Below, piece after piece: positions 1-15,160 of a stretch of 64,000 bases of DNA. Within the stretch, counting starts at the first letter, position 1. Every line of letters begins with the position of its first letter. Under the pieces are notes generated by a model. The model saw only the letters and a list, made by a program, of their open reading frames with translations. It was not told the origin of the DNA and did not search any database. Source of the DNA: Aphis gossypii (taxonomy: Eukaryota; Arthropoda; Insecta; Hemiptera; Aphididae); assembly GCF_020184175.1 (NCBI RefSeq), contig NC_065532.1:10106001-10170000 (forward strand), in the 5' to 3' direction. Both the position numbers and the translations under genes were made by a program.

Positions 1-3000
1 TGTATTATTATTATTTATTTAAAGGTATAATATACAACCTATTTCCTAGGAACAATAAGAATATGTGATAACAAAATTAATTTTTTTTACACGATTAAAA
101 TATTAAAAATTACATTAAATGATATTAGCTATATTCGGCTATAATATAGGTACTAGTATTTATAATCAAAAATATAACATACCTAACAAGTATTTCTATA
201 ATCACTACAATAATATGTATAGGAACAATTACAGCCTGCAGCCTACTACACTACCACTATACCAGCTATTTAGATTAATTTACATAATAATTATTAATAT
301 TATATATTATATACTTGATTTCAACAATTACTATGATTATTCTATAGGTTGTAATAATATTATTTATTCATTTTTCAACTAAACATTATACAATAATGTA
401 GTAATATTTAATACATAAATAAGTATTATTATATTTGAAACGTCAATATCGTTGCTTATCGTATAAAGAGTGCTCCAAAAATCACACAAGTATGTTCTTA
501 TGATCATGTAGTATGAATAAATTTCTAAACCGACTTGTAGAATATTGTTCATAGTGTGCAATCTAATATTAGCAATAAGGACCTCTAATTCATTAGCTAT
601 TAGTAGTAAGGAAAACTGTTTAATTTTTTTTTTTTTTTACAGCACTTATTTGATATTTCAACAATCTTTGTTTGAATTAAGTACTTAATACTTTTAAGCG
701 AAGTGCGAAAAATCTATCAATTAAAATAATTTAGTAAAACGTAAGTTAATTTTATTTAAAATTAGATAATTTTTTAATTCAGGAAATAATAATCTTGAAA
801 ATGTTGACAGATTTTATTATTATAATAATGTAATTAGTAGACATTTGTCCAAAACAATTTTTTAACATTTTAACTATAAAATGTTTAAGACAATATATTT
901 TTTTAATTCCAAGCTAAACAAAGAAACTTTAGAAACTATATAAATAAATAACTACTAGTATATAATAATAATATATATTATTACTATATTAAGTACGAGT
1001 AGATTGGAAAATAATGTTTTTTTTTTGCGAGCAATACAATTATCTAGATCGAAACTTCTTAGTTTTAAATTAAACAGAAATTGTACATAAGACAGTGCAT
1101 AGGTATCTATATTGTGGTAATGTGGTATATACTATACTATTATACCATATAGACTTCTTGCCTAAAATTAAAATACTGGCTACTTCATCTACTACTATTA
1201 CTATACTACTATTTACTATACTACATTACTACTATTACTATTATCAGATACAACTAGTAATTTTACGTTTATGCATTATGCGACATTCTCATTCTCATAA
1301 ATAGTGATTTTCCTAATGATTAGTAATTTATAAACAGTCAGCGCTCGTTAATGAAATTAATGCAAATTATCAGCTACATATTTGATATTCGTTTCATACT
1401 AAAGTTATCAAACCGCATTCGATTTAAATATAAACGATGAATAAAACGAATATATTACAATTGTTGTTAAAACATGCGTCTAACGATAGACAAATTCATT
1501 AATCATTATTGTATAATAAAAGTAAATAAAAAAAAAAACAATTTTCAACTCATCCATACTAATATACAGTGGCGAAAATTTCGCGTGTATAGATAGATAT
1601 TATTATACATTTATACATTATTGAATTGTATATTATCATATTATAAGATACAAGCTAGTATTGGTAGGTACGATTGGTATACGTACGATATTGCCTTAAG
1701 TTTTCTCCAAAGAGTTATTTGTTCAATATTTACATAACCATTACCGAAACGAGCATACTCAAAACTATTAAAACTGTATTATATTATGGGTATAAAATGC
1801 GTTTCTTTATAAAGTATATTAGTTATAACTTTTAATATACTGTCGTCAACTTGTCTGTATTCCATTACATTTTGGAGTAGTAAATTAACATATACATATA
1901 AACTTTAATGCTTAAATTCTATAGGTACTGAACGAAATATTTTAGCAAGCTTACAATTCAATAGTATTATCTATTTATTTATTTATTTCCTTAAACGATC
2001 AATCAATATATGATAATATTATAAAAATATTTCTATGATATTATAATATACAACGTGAAATCTTTATAATAGTGAATTTTTGCTTACATTAATTCAAGTA
2101 ATTTATAAAAATAAATTTCAAAAATTTTTGTTTAATGACTTAAAATTATCTAAAAAAAATATTTCTAAAATTAACCGAGACCTTTTGAGACAATGAATAT
2201 TTAGTATTAAATCAACCATTCAGTATAAATGTACAATATGTGATAATGTGTTATAAATGATAATTAATAGATAATAATGAAAATTGGTAATGTAAATTTA
2301 TAATAAGTAGTAATGAATGCATCCACACAAATTTCGGAATTATTGGATTATAGATTATAATACATTATATTTGCTATAATCGATTACTGAATATACGATT
2401 ATGTTGGGTATAATATTAGATCATTGTATAAAACAACTCAAATAAGTCATTATCGGTAAGACGGTAACACATGTTATAAATGTATAATATCTATTTCTTG
2501 TTTATATATTATGGTTTGTGTCATTTATTATGCTCATTTTCAACAGTATATAAAAATCAAATTTAATTGCAATGATTATACTTGCAGGCTTATTATTACT
2601 CTAGTTATTTTAATTATTTTAGCTTATAAATTAATATATTAAGATAAAATAGTGTTTTCAAAATTATTAATACTACTTAAATATAATTATAACATGCTTA
2701 CATAGGTATCTGTCGTAATATAATTTATGCACAAGTGTTTGATTTCAGTCGTTTTTAACATTAACATCAACTAAACATAATTTTTAAAATTCTAAATTTA
2801 ATGGATTATTGTTTTTATTTGAAAAAGTTAAACTTAAAAAATTGTCAACCATTTTCGCAAAAAAACAATATGTCACTTACAATGAAACTTAGGATTTTTT
2901 AAATCAAGTAAATTGTCACGTTTAAATTAAAAAAATCAATATTCACGATCGTAACACGAGTCAAGTGAGATAAGAATGCGTAATATAAAAATCGCTGACC

Positions 3001-4200
3001 AATACATTTTTCAATTTAATTTGTTTATTTTTGGCCCTCTTCAACGAGTCACTGCGGTATTAATTATTGATAAAAAAAAATAAATACATACATTATTTAA
3101 GTATACTTATTACTTATACGTTCACTTTTGGTTGTTCATTAACTGAAAATTTACTGACACAAATAAATATTATGTAAAAATAATCAAACAATAATTTTTA
3201 ATACTTTAAAAAAGCTAATTTCTGTACAGTACTGTCAGTACTCTATAAACTATAGTATCTGTATGTAATAAGTACTTATATAATTGTTAATAGTGAATTA
3301 CTATATTATATATTTTACCATAAAATGGAAGTATCATGATTCATGAGTGATGAGTTTATATTGTAAAACGTTTTGTAATATAAATATATAATGCTATATA
3401 TTGCTACACATATGTACATACATTTATACATCGTCGATTGTAGACCTAAGTATAACTATACAACATACATTATATATGGTGTGATTCATTAAATGCCGTC
3501 ATCATTTATTTTTCAATTTCGAATTTACTAAAAATATAAATGTTGAAATATTAATAACTACATAGGCATGTATCAGAAACCCACATTTTCAATACCAATA
3601 TAATTTTTATATTATTATTTAGGATATATTTTTTGATATTTCAAACGTTTTTATCAAAATAAATAATATGATTTTTTTGAAAAATATCAAGAAATCGAAA
3701 TCGAAATTTGAATGAGTAGTTTCTGAGTTATTTAAGTTTATGCATACCAATTAAAATAACCCATAATGATAATTTACTCATAATTTAAGTTATAATATGT
3801 AATATTTAGTATTTTAGTATCATATATTTATTACTTGGAAATTTTTTACTTACCTATACAATGTATTAATATTAATTACTATAAAAATTAGTTATTTTTA
3901 TTAATTCGCCATAGCACTTATTATGTTTTATAAATGTGTTAAATGAAATATGTAATATTATTATCCTAAATGTCTATCTTAAAGTGTAATAGCTCAGAAA
4001 TATATTCGTCCGAATTTAGATTAATATACATAAAACGTTTTAAAAAAATTGTACTTGTTTGGAAAAAAAATTTGTATCGTTATGGGATACTTCTTATAAA
4101 GTTTTATATAAAAATTAAAAGTTTAAAAATATGATCGTTTGGTATACGTAAAAATGCCATACATAAAAATTTAAATAAATTTATTATTGAAAGAAATAAA
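1..4200. other. Gene-empty AT-rich intergenic sequence
   Basis: I see no exon with convincing codon content here. The open frames (for example 119-382 and 1,095-1,304) are rich in Ile, Tyr and Asn, as expected from translated AT-rich noise, and are not flanked by usable splice sites. The string CAGTGGCGAA near 1,569 resembles the first bases of a common insect DNA-transposon terminus, but no partner end was found. Confidence 0.6.
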
Positions 4201-4234
4201 GGGTGGTGAATGTGCTTAATGAAACACCCTGTAT
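4201..4234. repeat. Short transposon-terminus-like string
   Basis: The segment opens with GGGTGGTGAATG and ends with AAACACCCTGTATA; GGGTG at 4,201-4,205 and CACCC at 4,225-4,229 are inverted. Strings ending in CACCCTGTATA are frequent at ends of dispersed repeats in insects (general knowledge). No complete element could be delimited. Confidence 0.25.
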
Positions 4235-6688
4235 ATAACTCACTTGAAGGTTTTTCAGCCCCCTTTCTTAACTCGCTGTTCTAACGGCTCAGTGGCCTCT
4301 TATTTATTATTCCCATGACGTTCAAAGGAATAAAATAATAATGAGAGCAAATAAAAAGTTTGTATAGGCACCCGCCTTACTGCAAGTATTCATATATATA
4401 TTATGTAATACTTAGGTATAAGTATAATGGCCTCGCATTAGTTTACCATGCGCTGGTGAACATTTATTTAATAATTTTTTTATCAATCACAGTTTCCAAT
4501 CGATTTTACATTACTAATACTAGTAATACTGGTAAATATACCTAAGCTACACATAAAAACCGCAGGTATTACTTAATGAATCTACCAAATATGTCAATAA
4601 CCGCCAATTTCAGTGATAGTAATTACTATTGACAAGATTGAAGAATAAAACAGCGATAAATACATTTAAAAAACATGTATAGTTATAATGTGATCTATTT
4701 ACCTGTATCTGCGTCTTATTTATTATATTATGCTTACACGATTTAAAGAAATGACTGATAATCTGAGTGTATCGTTGTTAATTCTAATATTTAGTTTTTT
4801 TTTTTAAGTTTTTGCGCATTATTTGTTAAGGAAAATAATTAGGTCATATTGTTTAGCCATTTTATTTTTACATGTTCTTACCTATATTATAATTTATAAC
4901 ACACTTATATACAGTTAAGTAGTTCAATACATACAAGTATATCATTACGACGTTATTACAAAAATATTTGGTAAATATGTATTTACTTTTACGTGGAATT
5001 TCAATGTAATAATTTAAAATAATTTAATAAAATATTACAGTTTGTTAAATCTTGTGAATTAATCTATTAAACTTCAACACTTATTCATGTACTTTCAATA
5101 CCCACTTATATCTATTTAGAATGTTTGTATATTTACTCAGGTAAGTTATATATTAATTCTGTATCTAATTACACAAATATGCGTGTTAGTGTATATACAT
5201 TGTGATGTATCTATGTATACTAAATTTATTGTTTATGGCTTAAAAAGGTTTAAGAAATCACGAATAAATATATTATTGTATACATTTAGATAAATAACAT
5301 ACTTGACTTGACATAAATACACACGTCACATGTATACACACGTTTAGTGTCAAATACAGTTAATTAGTAAATAATAATTCTCTGCAATGTTTGCGCGTTG
5401 AATTAACAATATGATTATACATAGACGATGCGAAATACCATAATAATATAATATGCGTTACAATTTTATGTAAGGACCTACTTATGTAATTATGCATATA
5501 TACTCTGTATAAAGTAGACAGGGATGGAAAAGATATGTTGAAAAAATATATCTATAGATGCATGATACTATAGTAGGTACCTACTATACACTAGATCTAA
5601 AAAAAAATTATTAGGTTATTAGTTTTAAATTTTAAAAGAATATTAATTATTATAATACATATATACATAAAACATGATTTTATCATATTATTTTTTAAAC
5701 TAAAAAAAGTTTAAGTTGGAACAATAGATACGCATTTAACTAGTTAAAAAATTGACAAAATGTTTAATTATATTGCATTTTTAAAACGTTTAACTTTTTA
5801 ATTAGTTATTGCCCACCTTATAATTATTTTTACGAGCGATGCGACTCATTGTGTGGTATGAACATTCGACGACATTTTACAACAGAGGATTACTTTTAAT
5901 TGCAATAATCATGTATACGATATACCTACTATAAATATAAATTATGATTTATATCATTAATACCTATACAAGAACGCAAAAATACAACAATACTGCGTGT
6001 GTAAATAAATTAGACCAATTTATCAAAAACTCATAGATACCTTCCATATAATATAAACATTTATCTACAGCCTCAGAACATTATGGTCTATTGATATAGA
6101 CAGTACATAACATAATATAAGATATCTAACTATCAAAGTAAATAATGACTGAAAGTCTGTGTAGAAATAACTACATTTTACCACTAGCAGTACATCTATA
6201 TTAAAGTGGTACGTGCAGATTGTTTCGGCGAGAGATGAAATTATAATACTTATATTAAATTGGACGGTCAGGGGTTCTGACGGTGAGCGATATCCCGTGT
6301 ACTTAAGTGGACATTTTGAGATGGCGTGATTTGTTACGATAAGGGGATTCGTGTACTACACTACTACGTAAAAGTTCGTCATATTATATTATATGGAAAA
6401 ATCGAGAAATTCGCGTTGGCGACATGTTTGTTATTATTAAAATATTAAGCCCGATTAAAAATATACTTTACCAACATTTTTCGAAACAACATTTTACGCA
6501 GACCACAATTTGAAATATATAGGTACAAAATATATTCTAAAGTACCTATGATAACTAAAAAAAATTACAAAACGTTGTATATTAGGTTTTACTACTCATA
6601 ATGTTTAAGCTATACATGGCTTACATAATTCAATAATTGTACATCTACCGACCTATAAAAACATTATCGACACCGACGAGCTACATAA
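4235..6688. other. Intergenic sequence, nothing recognised
   Basis: AT-rich throughout, with no coding exon, RNA gene or delimited repeat that I can support. Confidence 0.55.
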
Positions 6689-6712
6689 AAATAATAATAA
6701 TAATAATAATAA
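6689..6712. repeat. (AAT)n microsatellite
   Basis: About eight tandem AAT/ATA units are directly visible. Confidence 0.85.
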
Positions 6713-6896
6713 GGTAATATAATAGCGCAGTAATGTGTACTGAGAAGAAATAGTGTTTTTAAACGTCTGAAAATGTAAATACACGTGTATACGCTGTGTT
6801 TTATAGATACTATACATAAGTATTAGTTACAATACAGCTAACGTACTTACTACCTATGTATTATAAATAAGACATTTTTTTAAAGAACAATGTACA

Positions 6897-6952
6897 AATG
6901 GCCAGCGGCGGACACGGGGGGGTTTGGGGGTTCAAACCCTCTCCGAAATGAA
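6897..6952. repeat. GC-rich transposon end fragment
   Basis: The string GGCCAGCGGCGGACACGGGGG followed by GGGTTCAAACCC stands out from the AT-rich surroundings. It resembles the left ends of the two inverted-repeat elements at 52.9 and 53.2 kb (GGCGTAGACACGGGG). I could not find its matching right end. A small minus-strand frame (7,128-6,880) overlaps it and is probably non-coding. Confidence 0.35.
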
Positions 6953-7165
6953 TGGATGATTACACACACACATGCCATACATATATTATAGGTATTATAT
7001 ATACCTATTTGTAAAGTTATCAACAAAATCGTGTTTGAGTATTCGGTAAAAAAATATCGTATGTACATAATAATATTATGTATAGTACGACAACGAGTCA
7101 CGGGGATTACGTCATCGGGTGACGTCATTCATATAATATGACCGCGTACTACATCACAAACACAA

Positions 7166-7233
7166 TCGCAGCAGGGGCGCATTTATGGGTGGTAAGGGTT
7201 TTCGCCGAGTCGCGCGCGCCGGCGCGCATCTTT
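7166..7233. other. Isolated GC-rich patch with CpG palindrome
   Basis: The patch contains TCGCGCGCGCCGGCGCGCA, a CpG-dense, nearly palindromic string, in a region otherwise about 80% AT by eye. It is not linked to any recognisable exon. It could be a transposon remnant or an orphan promoter. Confidence 0.4.
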
Positions 7234-9538
7234 AAATATTATAAAAATTATAATGGTATATTATGTGAGAGTTTAAACTTTAAACTTTAAACGTGTACGC
7301 TTAGTACGCAATTATTGTTTTTATTTTTGAACAATATTATTATCAAATAGCCCCAGTAATAATACCTGTTGTGATCTGTTCAACATAGCAAATTTAAATA
7401 ATAAAATGTATAATACGAAATTTCAATGATTTATTTAAAAGTTATGTTCAGAGCCGGTTATTATCACGAACATCTCTATTCGCTATTTATGTATAATTGG
7501 CTAAAATATTCATTGTCGAAAGTCAACGAGAAGGTAGGGTTGGGAGGCTCTCTCAAAAGTCTTTCAAACACACTTACTATACAAACTAATAAAAAAAATA
7601 ATATTGTAATGTTATTTTTTTTATGAATATTTTCCATATAATATCTATAGAAAAGTACTAAATTTATACAAACGTAAAATATTTTCTAGGTATAATATTG
7701 AATAATATTAAAAATATTATTTTGTCTGAAAAATTGTTTTTATTTTCCTTGAAGTGCTTTGTGAACGGTAACCGACTGACATAATTTAAAAAAATTGTTG
7801 TAAACAATCAGAGAGTTCTTATGATACAAATTGTATATCTACTATTCTATACTACATATAGTCGGTTTGATTGTAATAAATTCAATAAATCATTGTCAGT
7901 ACCACATATATATCACGGGAAAATCAATTCTAAGCAAGTTAAACTTTAAACGCTTATAAAATACAATTTTACGTATGTCATTTCGATATCATACATTTCT
8001 ATGAGAAAAATTCAGTGAAATATTACATCACAATTTCAAATCTTAGTTTAGGTTAATCTACTTATTATCATTTAAATATAATCACAAGCCTTCGGGATTT
8101 AAATATCTGTTAATACAAAAGATAAAAAAGGTTTAAAAAAAAATTTAATTATAAAAATTTAGTTAATGTAAGAAATAAAAATAATAGAAAATTTTAAATT
8201 TTTATAAATAGCTCAAAAAAATTTCAAAATAATAACTTTATTACACACAGAAAATTTAAATATATAAACGTTTGGTATAAAAATGTTAGTAGATAATAGG
8301 TATCTACGTTTATTCTTTTTAACCAAAAAAACACATTACACAATTTAATTTAGCATAACAATTTCCGTTTAATCTTAATTTTTTTTTGTTTTTCTCGATT
8401 GTGTTGAAAAATATTGAAATTTTTAGTAACAACTTTATCCAATTGGCTACCAAAAACAACCATCAAAGTTTAAAATCTAAGCATTTTTGTTAATAGAAAA
8501 ACTGAAGAAGTTTTTTTCAGAAACATAAAAAAAACACCAATGTAAAATCAATACATTTGTTGCTCTGATCAGAATTCAAAAAATTAATTCGTTTTGTAGC
8601 ATTCTCTCTGTTAGGCGAAACAATTATTTTTATTATATTTTCAGTAGTTAATCCCCCAAATAGTAATTTAATCGGATTTTTGTCTATGATAAGTGATAAC
8701 ATATATTAATATACTATAATTATAATAGATTAAAAATAAATGCTCGTATTGTAAATCTAACACCTTTTATATTATACAGTCGTTATCAGTTGCAATATAA
8801 ATTAAATCAATGTTGATTGCAAAATTATAACTATAGGAATAACACGAGCAAATTTGTTTTTATTTAGCGTATCAACCAAAATTCTAAAACTGTAGAACGA
8901 AGGTCGAGGATACATTGTAAATATACAATAAATCATAGTACTTTATCTTCACGCGTCTTGTATTTTACTCGGTATATCATGATATATACATTAAAAATGT
9001 TTCATCTATTTTTTTTTAAATATTTAGTACTAACATTAACAATTTGTACAGTTTTTATTAATATTAAATAAACCACGCCAGATAACGGCCGTGCATAAAT
9101 ATGAAAAAATTCAAATTAAACAAACTTAGGTATTTGGAAAAAAAATGTCTGGTTGATCTCGTAGTCTCATGAGACCGGACCGTATAGTTTGTTCACTCTT
9201 TCAGCTCAAATTCAAAACAATTGACGATTCGTAACGAGAATTCAGATAGCGAATGTGTTGTATAAAAAATCGAATATATTTTATCATTGTGCGTCACCAC
9301 AGTGGGATTGTAATTGTCCAACATTGCAGTGGAAAAATTATATCATCACACGAAAGAAACAAAAGTTTTAAATTACACAAATATAAAATTATGTAAATCT
9401 GATTGATCTGCGCGTTGTATTACAAATACAAACATTGTTTTAGTAATTATAATGACATGCATTGAAACATTTATTTATAAAATTACATATAGGCACAGTC
9501 TAAACATGTAGATATTTGGTATCATATATTCGTATGAG
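7234..9538. other. Intergenic sequence, nothing recognised
   Basis: There are no supported genes. The open frames at 7,426-7,626 (+) and 8,702-8,517 (-) have low-complexity composition and no splice context. Confidence 0.55.
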
Positions 9539-9573
9539 ATATATATATATATTATATATATATATATATATAT
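9539..9573. repeat. (AT)n microsatellite
   Basis: A run of AT dinucleotides with one TT interruption is directly visible. Confidence 0.85.
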
Positions 9574-10319
9574 GTATCAGATATCTATGTTAAATTCATA
9601 ATCTATTACGATTTCAATGTTCTATATTGTTTCAATATATACATGCATTTAATATAGCATATTAATTTATTCACATATTCAATATTTATACTTAAAGATT
9701 ATATTTTATACTATTCATTGATTATTTGTATATTTAAAATAATATTTTCGACCTCGTGAAATTTACGATCTTATAGGTATATGCTTAGAAATGACAGTTT
9801 TTATGAATAAATGGCCTATATGACTTTATTTATAAAATTATTTAGACCCTACAAATTAATTGAAAGTAGGTATTCTAGAAAAATCATACATATAGACACA
9901 GTTACTAAAAAGAAGAAGCGGTTTTTCAAAATGGCATTGTATAATTACAGTCATGTTTGATTTGAATATATAAGTAGGCTACCTATAATAACCAATGTCT
10001 TGGGAATTCAGTAATGAGTGTACCTACTTACCTATATAATACATAATATATATATATGACTAATAACTTTTCTAAAATTAACAAATGTATTATGTCATTG
10101 AAGCACATACATTATACATGAATATGAGGTTTAGCTTATGTTTATAAATTTAAAAAAAACTTATAATTATGGATGTATGGTATTATTTTTTTTTCTCTCA
10201 TGTAATAACAATAGGTTTATACAAATATTCAGTAGGTATTTAATAAAATACATATATTATTCAAGTTAAACAAGTTAACGGTTACTTATATAGTATTATT
10301 ATTTATCAGGCAGTTAATA

Positions 10320-10616
10320 ATAATGTGATTGCCCACTGTCCAGTGTCCGATCCCCGAGGATATGAGTATACATGGCATCCTCTCTTTGGTAGTTTGGTAA
10401 CATCACAGTGTCGCAATTACAAATTGGGGAATAGAGTCCCTTCCCGTCGATACGCTATAACTAAACGTATCTATATATCTATATCAACTGTTGAAATAGA
10501 ATCACCAGAACAAGCTCTCTTTGCAATATTATCATCGTCTAAACTTGAGATTCTGTATCATATTATCATCAGCAACCACAAAAATACAACAGAAATATGT
10601 GTATGTATAATTTAAC
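10320..10616 (+). other. GC-elevated island with a 96-codon open frame
   Basis: From about 10,330 to 10,560 the base composition is clearly more balanced than the flanks and an open frame spans 10,325-10,615 (+), starting at a GTG. The predicted peptide (first residues after the start IAHCPVSDPRGYEYTWHPLF) matches no family I know. There is no obvious acceptor or donor with good consensus. It may be a non-coding RNA exon, a domesticated repeat fragment or a chance frame. Confidence 0.2.
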
Positions 10617-13600
10617 AAGGGTTTTCGATTGAAGCCCTAACGTAGTTTATATAAGTATATAATGTAATGTCGACATCATTGGCTGAAGAACTAAACGTGA
10701 TGATATCGACACCAACACGACTTCGTCCAAACATAAATTACAATTTTAATATATATAATATTAAAAATTATTTTGTATATTATATCGTTAAATTATTTTT
10801 AAAATTAACATTGCTCGTGAAAATGAAATTTTATCACAAAATAAATAAAAAACACCTATGTTATTTGTATTGTATATAAAAATTGTAATAATAACAAATA
10901 TATATGACTGCAGTATACGCCACAACTCAAGCGGTACAATAATAATATAATAACAATATTTTTTCATGAATCGTACAACAGTTATACTTATAATATAGTA
11001 GCAACACGAGGTATCTTTTATTCATATTTGTTAAAAAAAAATTCAAAAAGGTATTTTAGAAGTTGAGTGATGTCACTTAATTAATTATTTAAATATACCT
11101 ATTCTGTAATACGTATTTAAAGACAAACACAGAATATATACTCAAAACATTTTCAAATATTAATTTTACCGAATTATACTATAGCTTTTTGATTTAACTT
11201 TAATCTAATCTAAACTTAAAATGATATACTACACAACAGGCGATAACTACTGGAAGTATCGCCAATCAACGTCTACCAAATTACTGCTTAAATGGTGTCG
11301 TTGTCGATTATCAATTCATATTATAAAACATTTAAACTATAGGTTTTTTGAGTACTGACATAATAGCTATAGACAATAAGTTTTCTAGATATTCTGATAC
11401 CTATGTACTTATTGTCATTAATAATTATTATTATGCTCCAATAATATTGTTATTAAAATTTTATTTACAAATCAAGTATTATTTTTGAATTACTAAAAAA
11501 ATAAATATATTTTATATGCTATTATTTTAGCAGTTTCAATTACCTAGCCAAAGTGTGTACTTATTTGTTTTTATAGTAATGCAGTTTGTGCGGTACCCAT
11601 TACGATTCGAAAATAATAATTTGATTCCTCTGAGAATAGTCAACGCGCTCTAGTGGAGATAATAACCCAAAACTAATAAATGGTAAGTTATTGTTCTGTA
11701 GCACAGTGGTAGTAGTAACTTACAACTATCGGGAACGTTATTTAAGTAAATATTTATTAGTTTTTTACCATAGAATTTGCAGAGAATATACTAACTTGTA
11801 AATTAGTGGAGAGACGACAGTTGAGTCTTCTGATCGATTAACTCGTTCTAATTCCCGTGCTGCAGTCCGTGGCAAGTAAAGAATATACCCGCACACAAAA
11901 CACTCTGTAGAATGACGTAAATGAAAAATACGCGGAAACGGTCATCAACCTGCTGTTGATCTCGATAGCATACTTCGATAGAAAAAAATTAATTTGTAGT
12001 TCGATAATATAATCTTATGTAAAACAAATTGATATACATGCTACGTATACATGCTGAAAATGAAAAAACTAAAATAAGCTAAACGGATAATATATTATTA
12101 TAACAGTTATAAAATAGTGTCAGTTAACTGATGTCATTGTAATATATTAATATCATTACCGATAAAATAGAATCTTAAGCCACAGATCTATTCTCGAGAT
12201 TGAATTTTGCGAGTCTTACACTTTAGTTATGTTGCGTCGTATAATATAATGTTTTTTCAATAAGTGTGCAAAACGTACGTTTGCTGATTTTTTTTTATCC
12301 TAGGACGACGTTTTTTCATAATATTAAATAAATGTATTTTTAATTTTATATTTTTAGAGTAGTTATGTTTAATGTTTTAATTAATTAAAAAAATGGAAAG
12401 TTTGGAAGAGAGAAATAGTTTTTGCCGCGTAGGTATATCAATAATATACATCAATAACTGTAACCTAACCACGGGTACTCACTTATACCGTGTTACATCG
12501 CAGCAGCTAGTATTATATATTTATATTAATAATTAATATTATTAATTACAGTTATTGTAAGTTATAACTTGGTCGAGCAATTAATATACTTTTAATGCAT
12601 CAATATAATTTTATTGTCAAGGCATTATTCGTCGGTTAAACATTTGATCATAACAATATTTTGTTGATCTACACAACAATGTAGCCAAATTGCCTATATG
12701 TTGCGCCGAATAAGTAGGGCAACACTGAAACAACCGATACAGTATTTAATATTTATATATATTTTTATATGAAACGAGTTTGAGAGTGTTCTTAGTGTCC
12801 CTTTTTAATTTCTCAAGGTTGGTATAATGTAGCTCGCACGTGTAATTTGTTTTGGTAAAATCAAACCTAACAGAAAATGAATATTTTTTTATTTATACAT
12901 TTAGGAATTCTATCGGTTACATAATTGAAAAATTAGAACAAATAAAATTGTATAGACTAACTGAAAGATAGGGCATTAGCTCTCACGTTTGAATCCTCGA
13001 GAACTAATATCGTGTTTAACCTTTTATTATTAGGTATTTTTTTTTTTTAATATAGAAAAAAAGTAATGCTTAGTTTGTTGTTAGTTCTTCAAATTTTTTA
13101 TCAAAAGACAATGTCTTCAAGTTATTAGTGTATAAACTTTAAAACTGCTCGACCGACTTTGACAAAAGTTTCACAGATGGTTCTTGTATCAAAACAGTAA
13201 ATAGAAGAAATAAAATCATATTTACAACTTTACAATAAGGTGTTATTATTTTGATTTTAAAAATCAGTGTAATTGTTTTGATTTTTGAGTAGTTACATTT
13301 TAACAATTAGTAGAAAAAATACTGCGATAATGAAACCATTATAAATGATTACCAGAGTTTGCAATGATGTGACAACGTATTAAAATGCACAACTTTTTTT
13401 GTTGACAATATAGGTACATCACGATTATTTATTCTAAGACACGGTAACCAAAAAAAAAAACACACGAAGTCTGAGATAAAACATAGGTAGGGGATGTACG
13501 TATCTATGGGGAACAATATTGCATGATTTTGTATATTTCGTTATTTCATTGCAAAGTAAATTTTATCTCATCATGGACTAAGTTATATAATATTATAATA

Positions 13601-14700
13601 CAATCCTTATGACCTATAAGTCCAAGTAAAATTGAACGTTTGCAGATATAGCACCCCTAAAAATTAATAGAAAGCAACCTAATACACAACGTTTTCACTA
13701 GTTGAACAAAAATCTATACTTTAAATTCATTTATACTGTTATAAGTCTAAGCGTAAAATAGTCACGCACGTTAAATTTTACGTAAAATATGTTATTTATA
13801 TAAAAATTAGGTACGAGGTAATTAGTCCAGTCGATACTGACGGTATTTACGGTGAACAGTATTCCAGTAGAGATCTATTATTTCCCAACCATCTCTGGCT
13901 CTTCTTTAGCAAAACTTTGGATATAGGTGTTTATCCATTAATATTCAAAGTCATCAGTTCTGTTACGCCCATTCCCAAAACTGGTAATAACTCACACCTA
14001 AGTATGGAACTAATGCACATGCACTATGTATGAAGTATGATTCTAAAATGTTTTATATAATATTTTTACATTAAAAGTAAAGATTTCTCTGCATTCAAAT
14101 TTTTGATTATCATTACTTTCTCCTTGGGTAAGCATTGCAGGATAATTGTGTACAAAACACCCAAGATCTTTATCATCATTCATCACTTTATTTTATAAGT
14201 AGAGACTAGATTTTTATTAAATAAAATGATCACCCAAAAATGTAATAAGCTCATACACACTCAAAATTCTATAATACATCATAGCGTAGAAAAACACATA
14301 GTTCTTTACCTCAAATAACCGTCTTTATTCTTTTGTATCTTCATTCTTTAATTATGTAAAGTGACAACCATATTTTGAGAAAGATCGACAAATTATAAAA
14401 CCGGAACATATTGTACAAAGATCTGTAATGATATACCGGTATATATTATGAATATTATGAATTATGATATAATATCATTATTTAGATTTAAGAAAATTAA
14501 ATAGAATATTATCTGTACAGTTTCACAAACATTCACTAACATAAGATAATTATTATTGATAAAGTTATTTTAAAATTTAAGAAAATTAATAATCTTAGAA
14601 GCTGTACAAACATAAATTATTATAACAATAGCAACACATGAATGATTAAAGCCGCTACCTGCAAATTCGGTTAAAAAGGCGGTCTGTCAACCAATATAAA
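10617..14700. other. Intergenic sequence, nothing recognised
   Basis: No supported coding exon. A patch of more balanced composition at about 11,570-11,960 has no convincing frame. Confidence 0.5.
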
Positions 14701-15160
14701 AATCGATACGACCATCAATGGCATTATTAGCTCAGTCACTCACCTAATTTCTGCACAATAATTATTAAACTTTCTGTTAAGTTTCACAAATATAATAAAT
14801 TTAATTCTCTGTAACTTTAATTTTCAATTTGTTTAATACAATATTTCAATATACCTCTTCTTTTTTGGTTATTCAATATCTACTACATCAAGTCGGACAA
14901 GATACAGCTGATGACCACAAGTTATTCGAAAGGTAAGTTAAAAATTTGTAAACAATAAATATTTTCCATATATTATTCTATTTGAAGAAAAAACTCGTAT
15001 ACAACTCCCTTATATATCTCATTAAGTGATGAGTTTAATATAGGTAACTGAAGAAACTAATATTTAGATACAACCTCATATCTTATTTATTATTACAGAT
15101 GGTTTCTATACTTTTCATTATTTATCAACGTTCTTATTATATAAGTAGGTAACTTAATTG
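14700..15160 (+). other. Possible small spliced transcript
   Basis: A strong donor (CGAAAG|GTAAGTTA, exon end 14,932) follows an ATG at 14,911. An acceptor (TTATTATTACAG) ends at 15,098, and a second good donor (AAGTAG|GTAACTTA) lies about 50 bases further. Joining the first two exons would give a 23-codon frame ending at TAG, so a protein role is doubtful. This looks more like exons of a non-coding RNA or of an upstream gene's untranslated region. Splice-site reading only. Confidence 0.15.

Noticed and set aside
6925..6945. GGTTCAAACC resembling a tRNA T-arm
   Set aside because: No A-box, anticodon stem or acceptor stem can be drawn around it; it belongs to a repeat end. A similar string at 52,955 was rejected for the same reason.
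6880..7128. 82-codon minus-strand frame
   Set aside because: It overlaps a transposon-end-like GC-rich string and continues into AT-rich noise; no conserved features.
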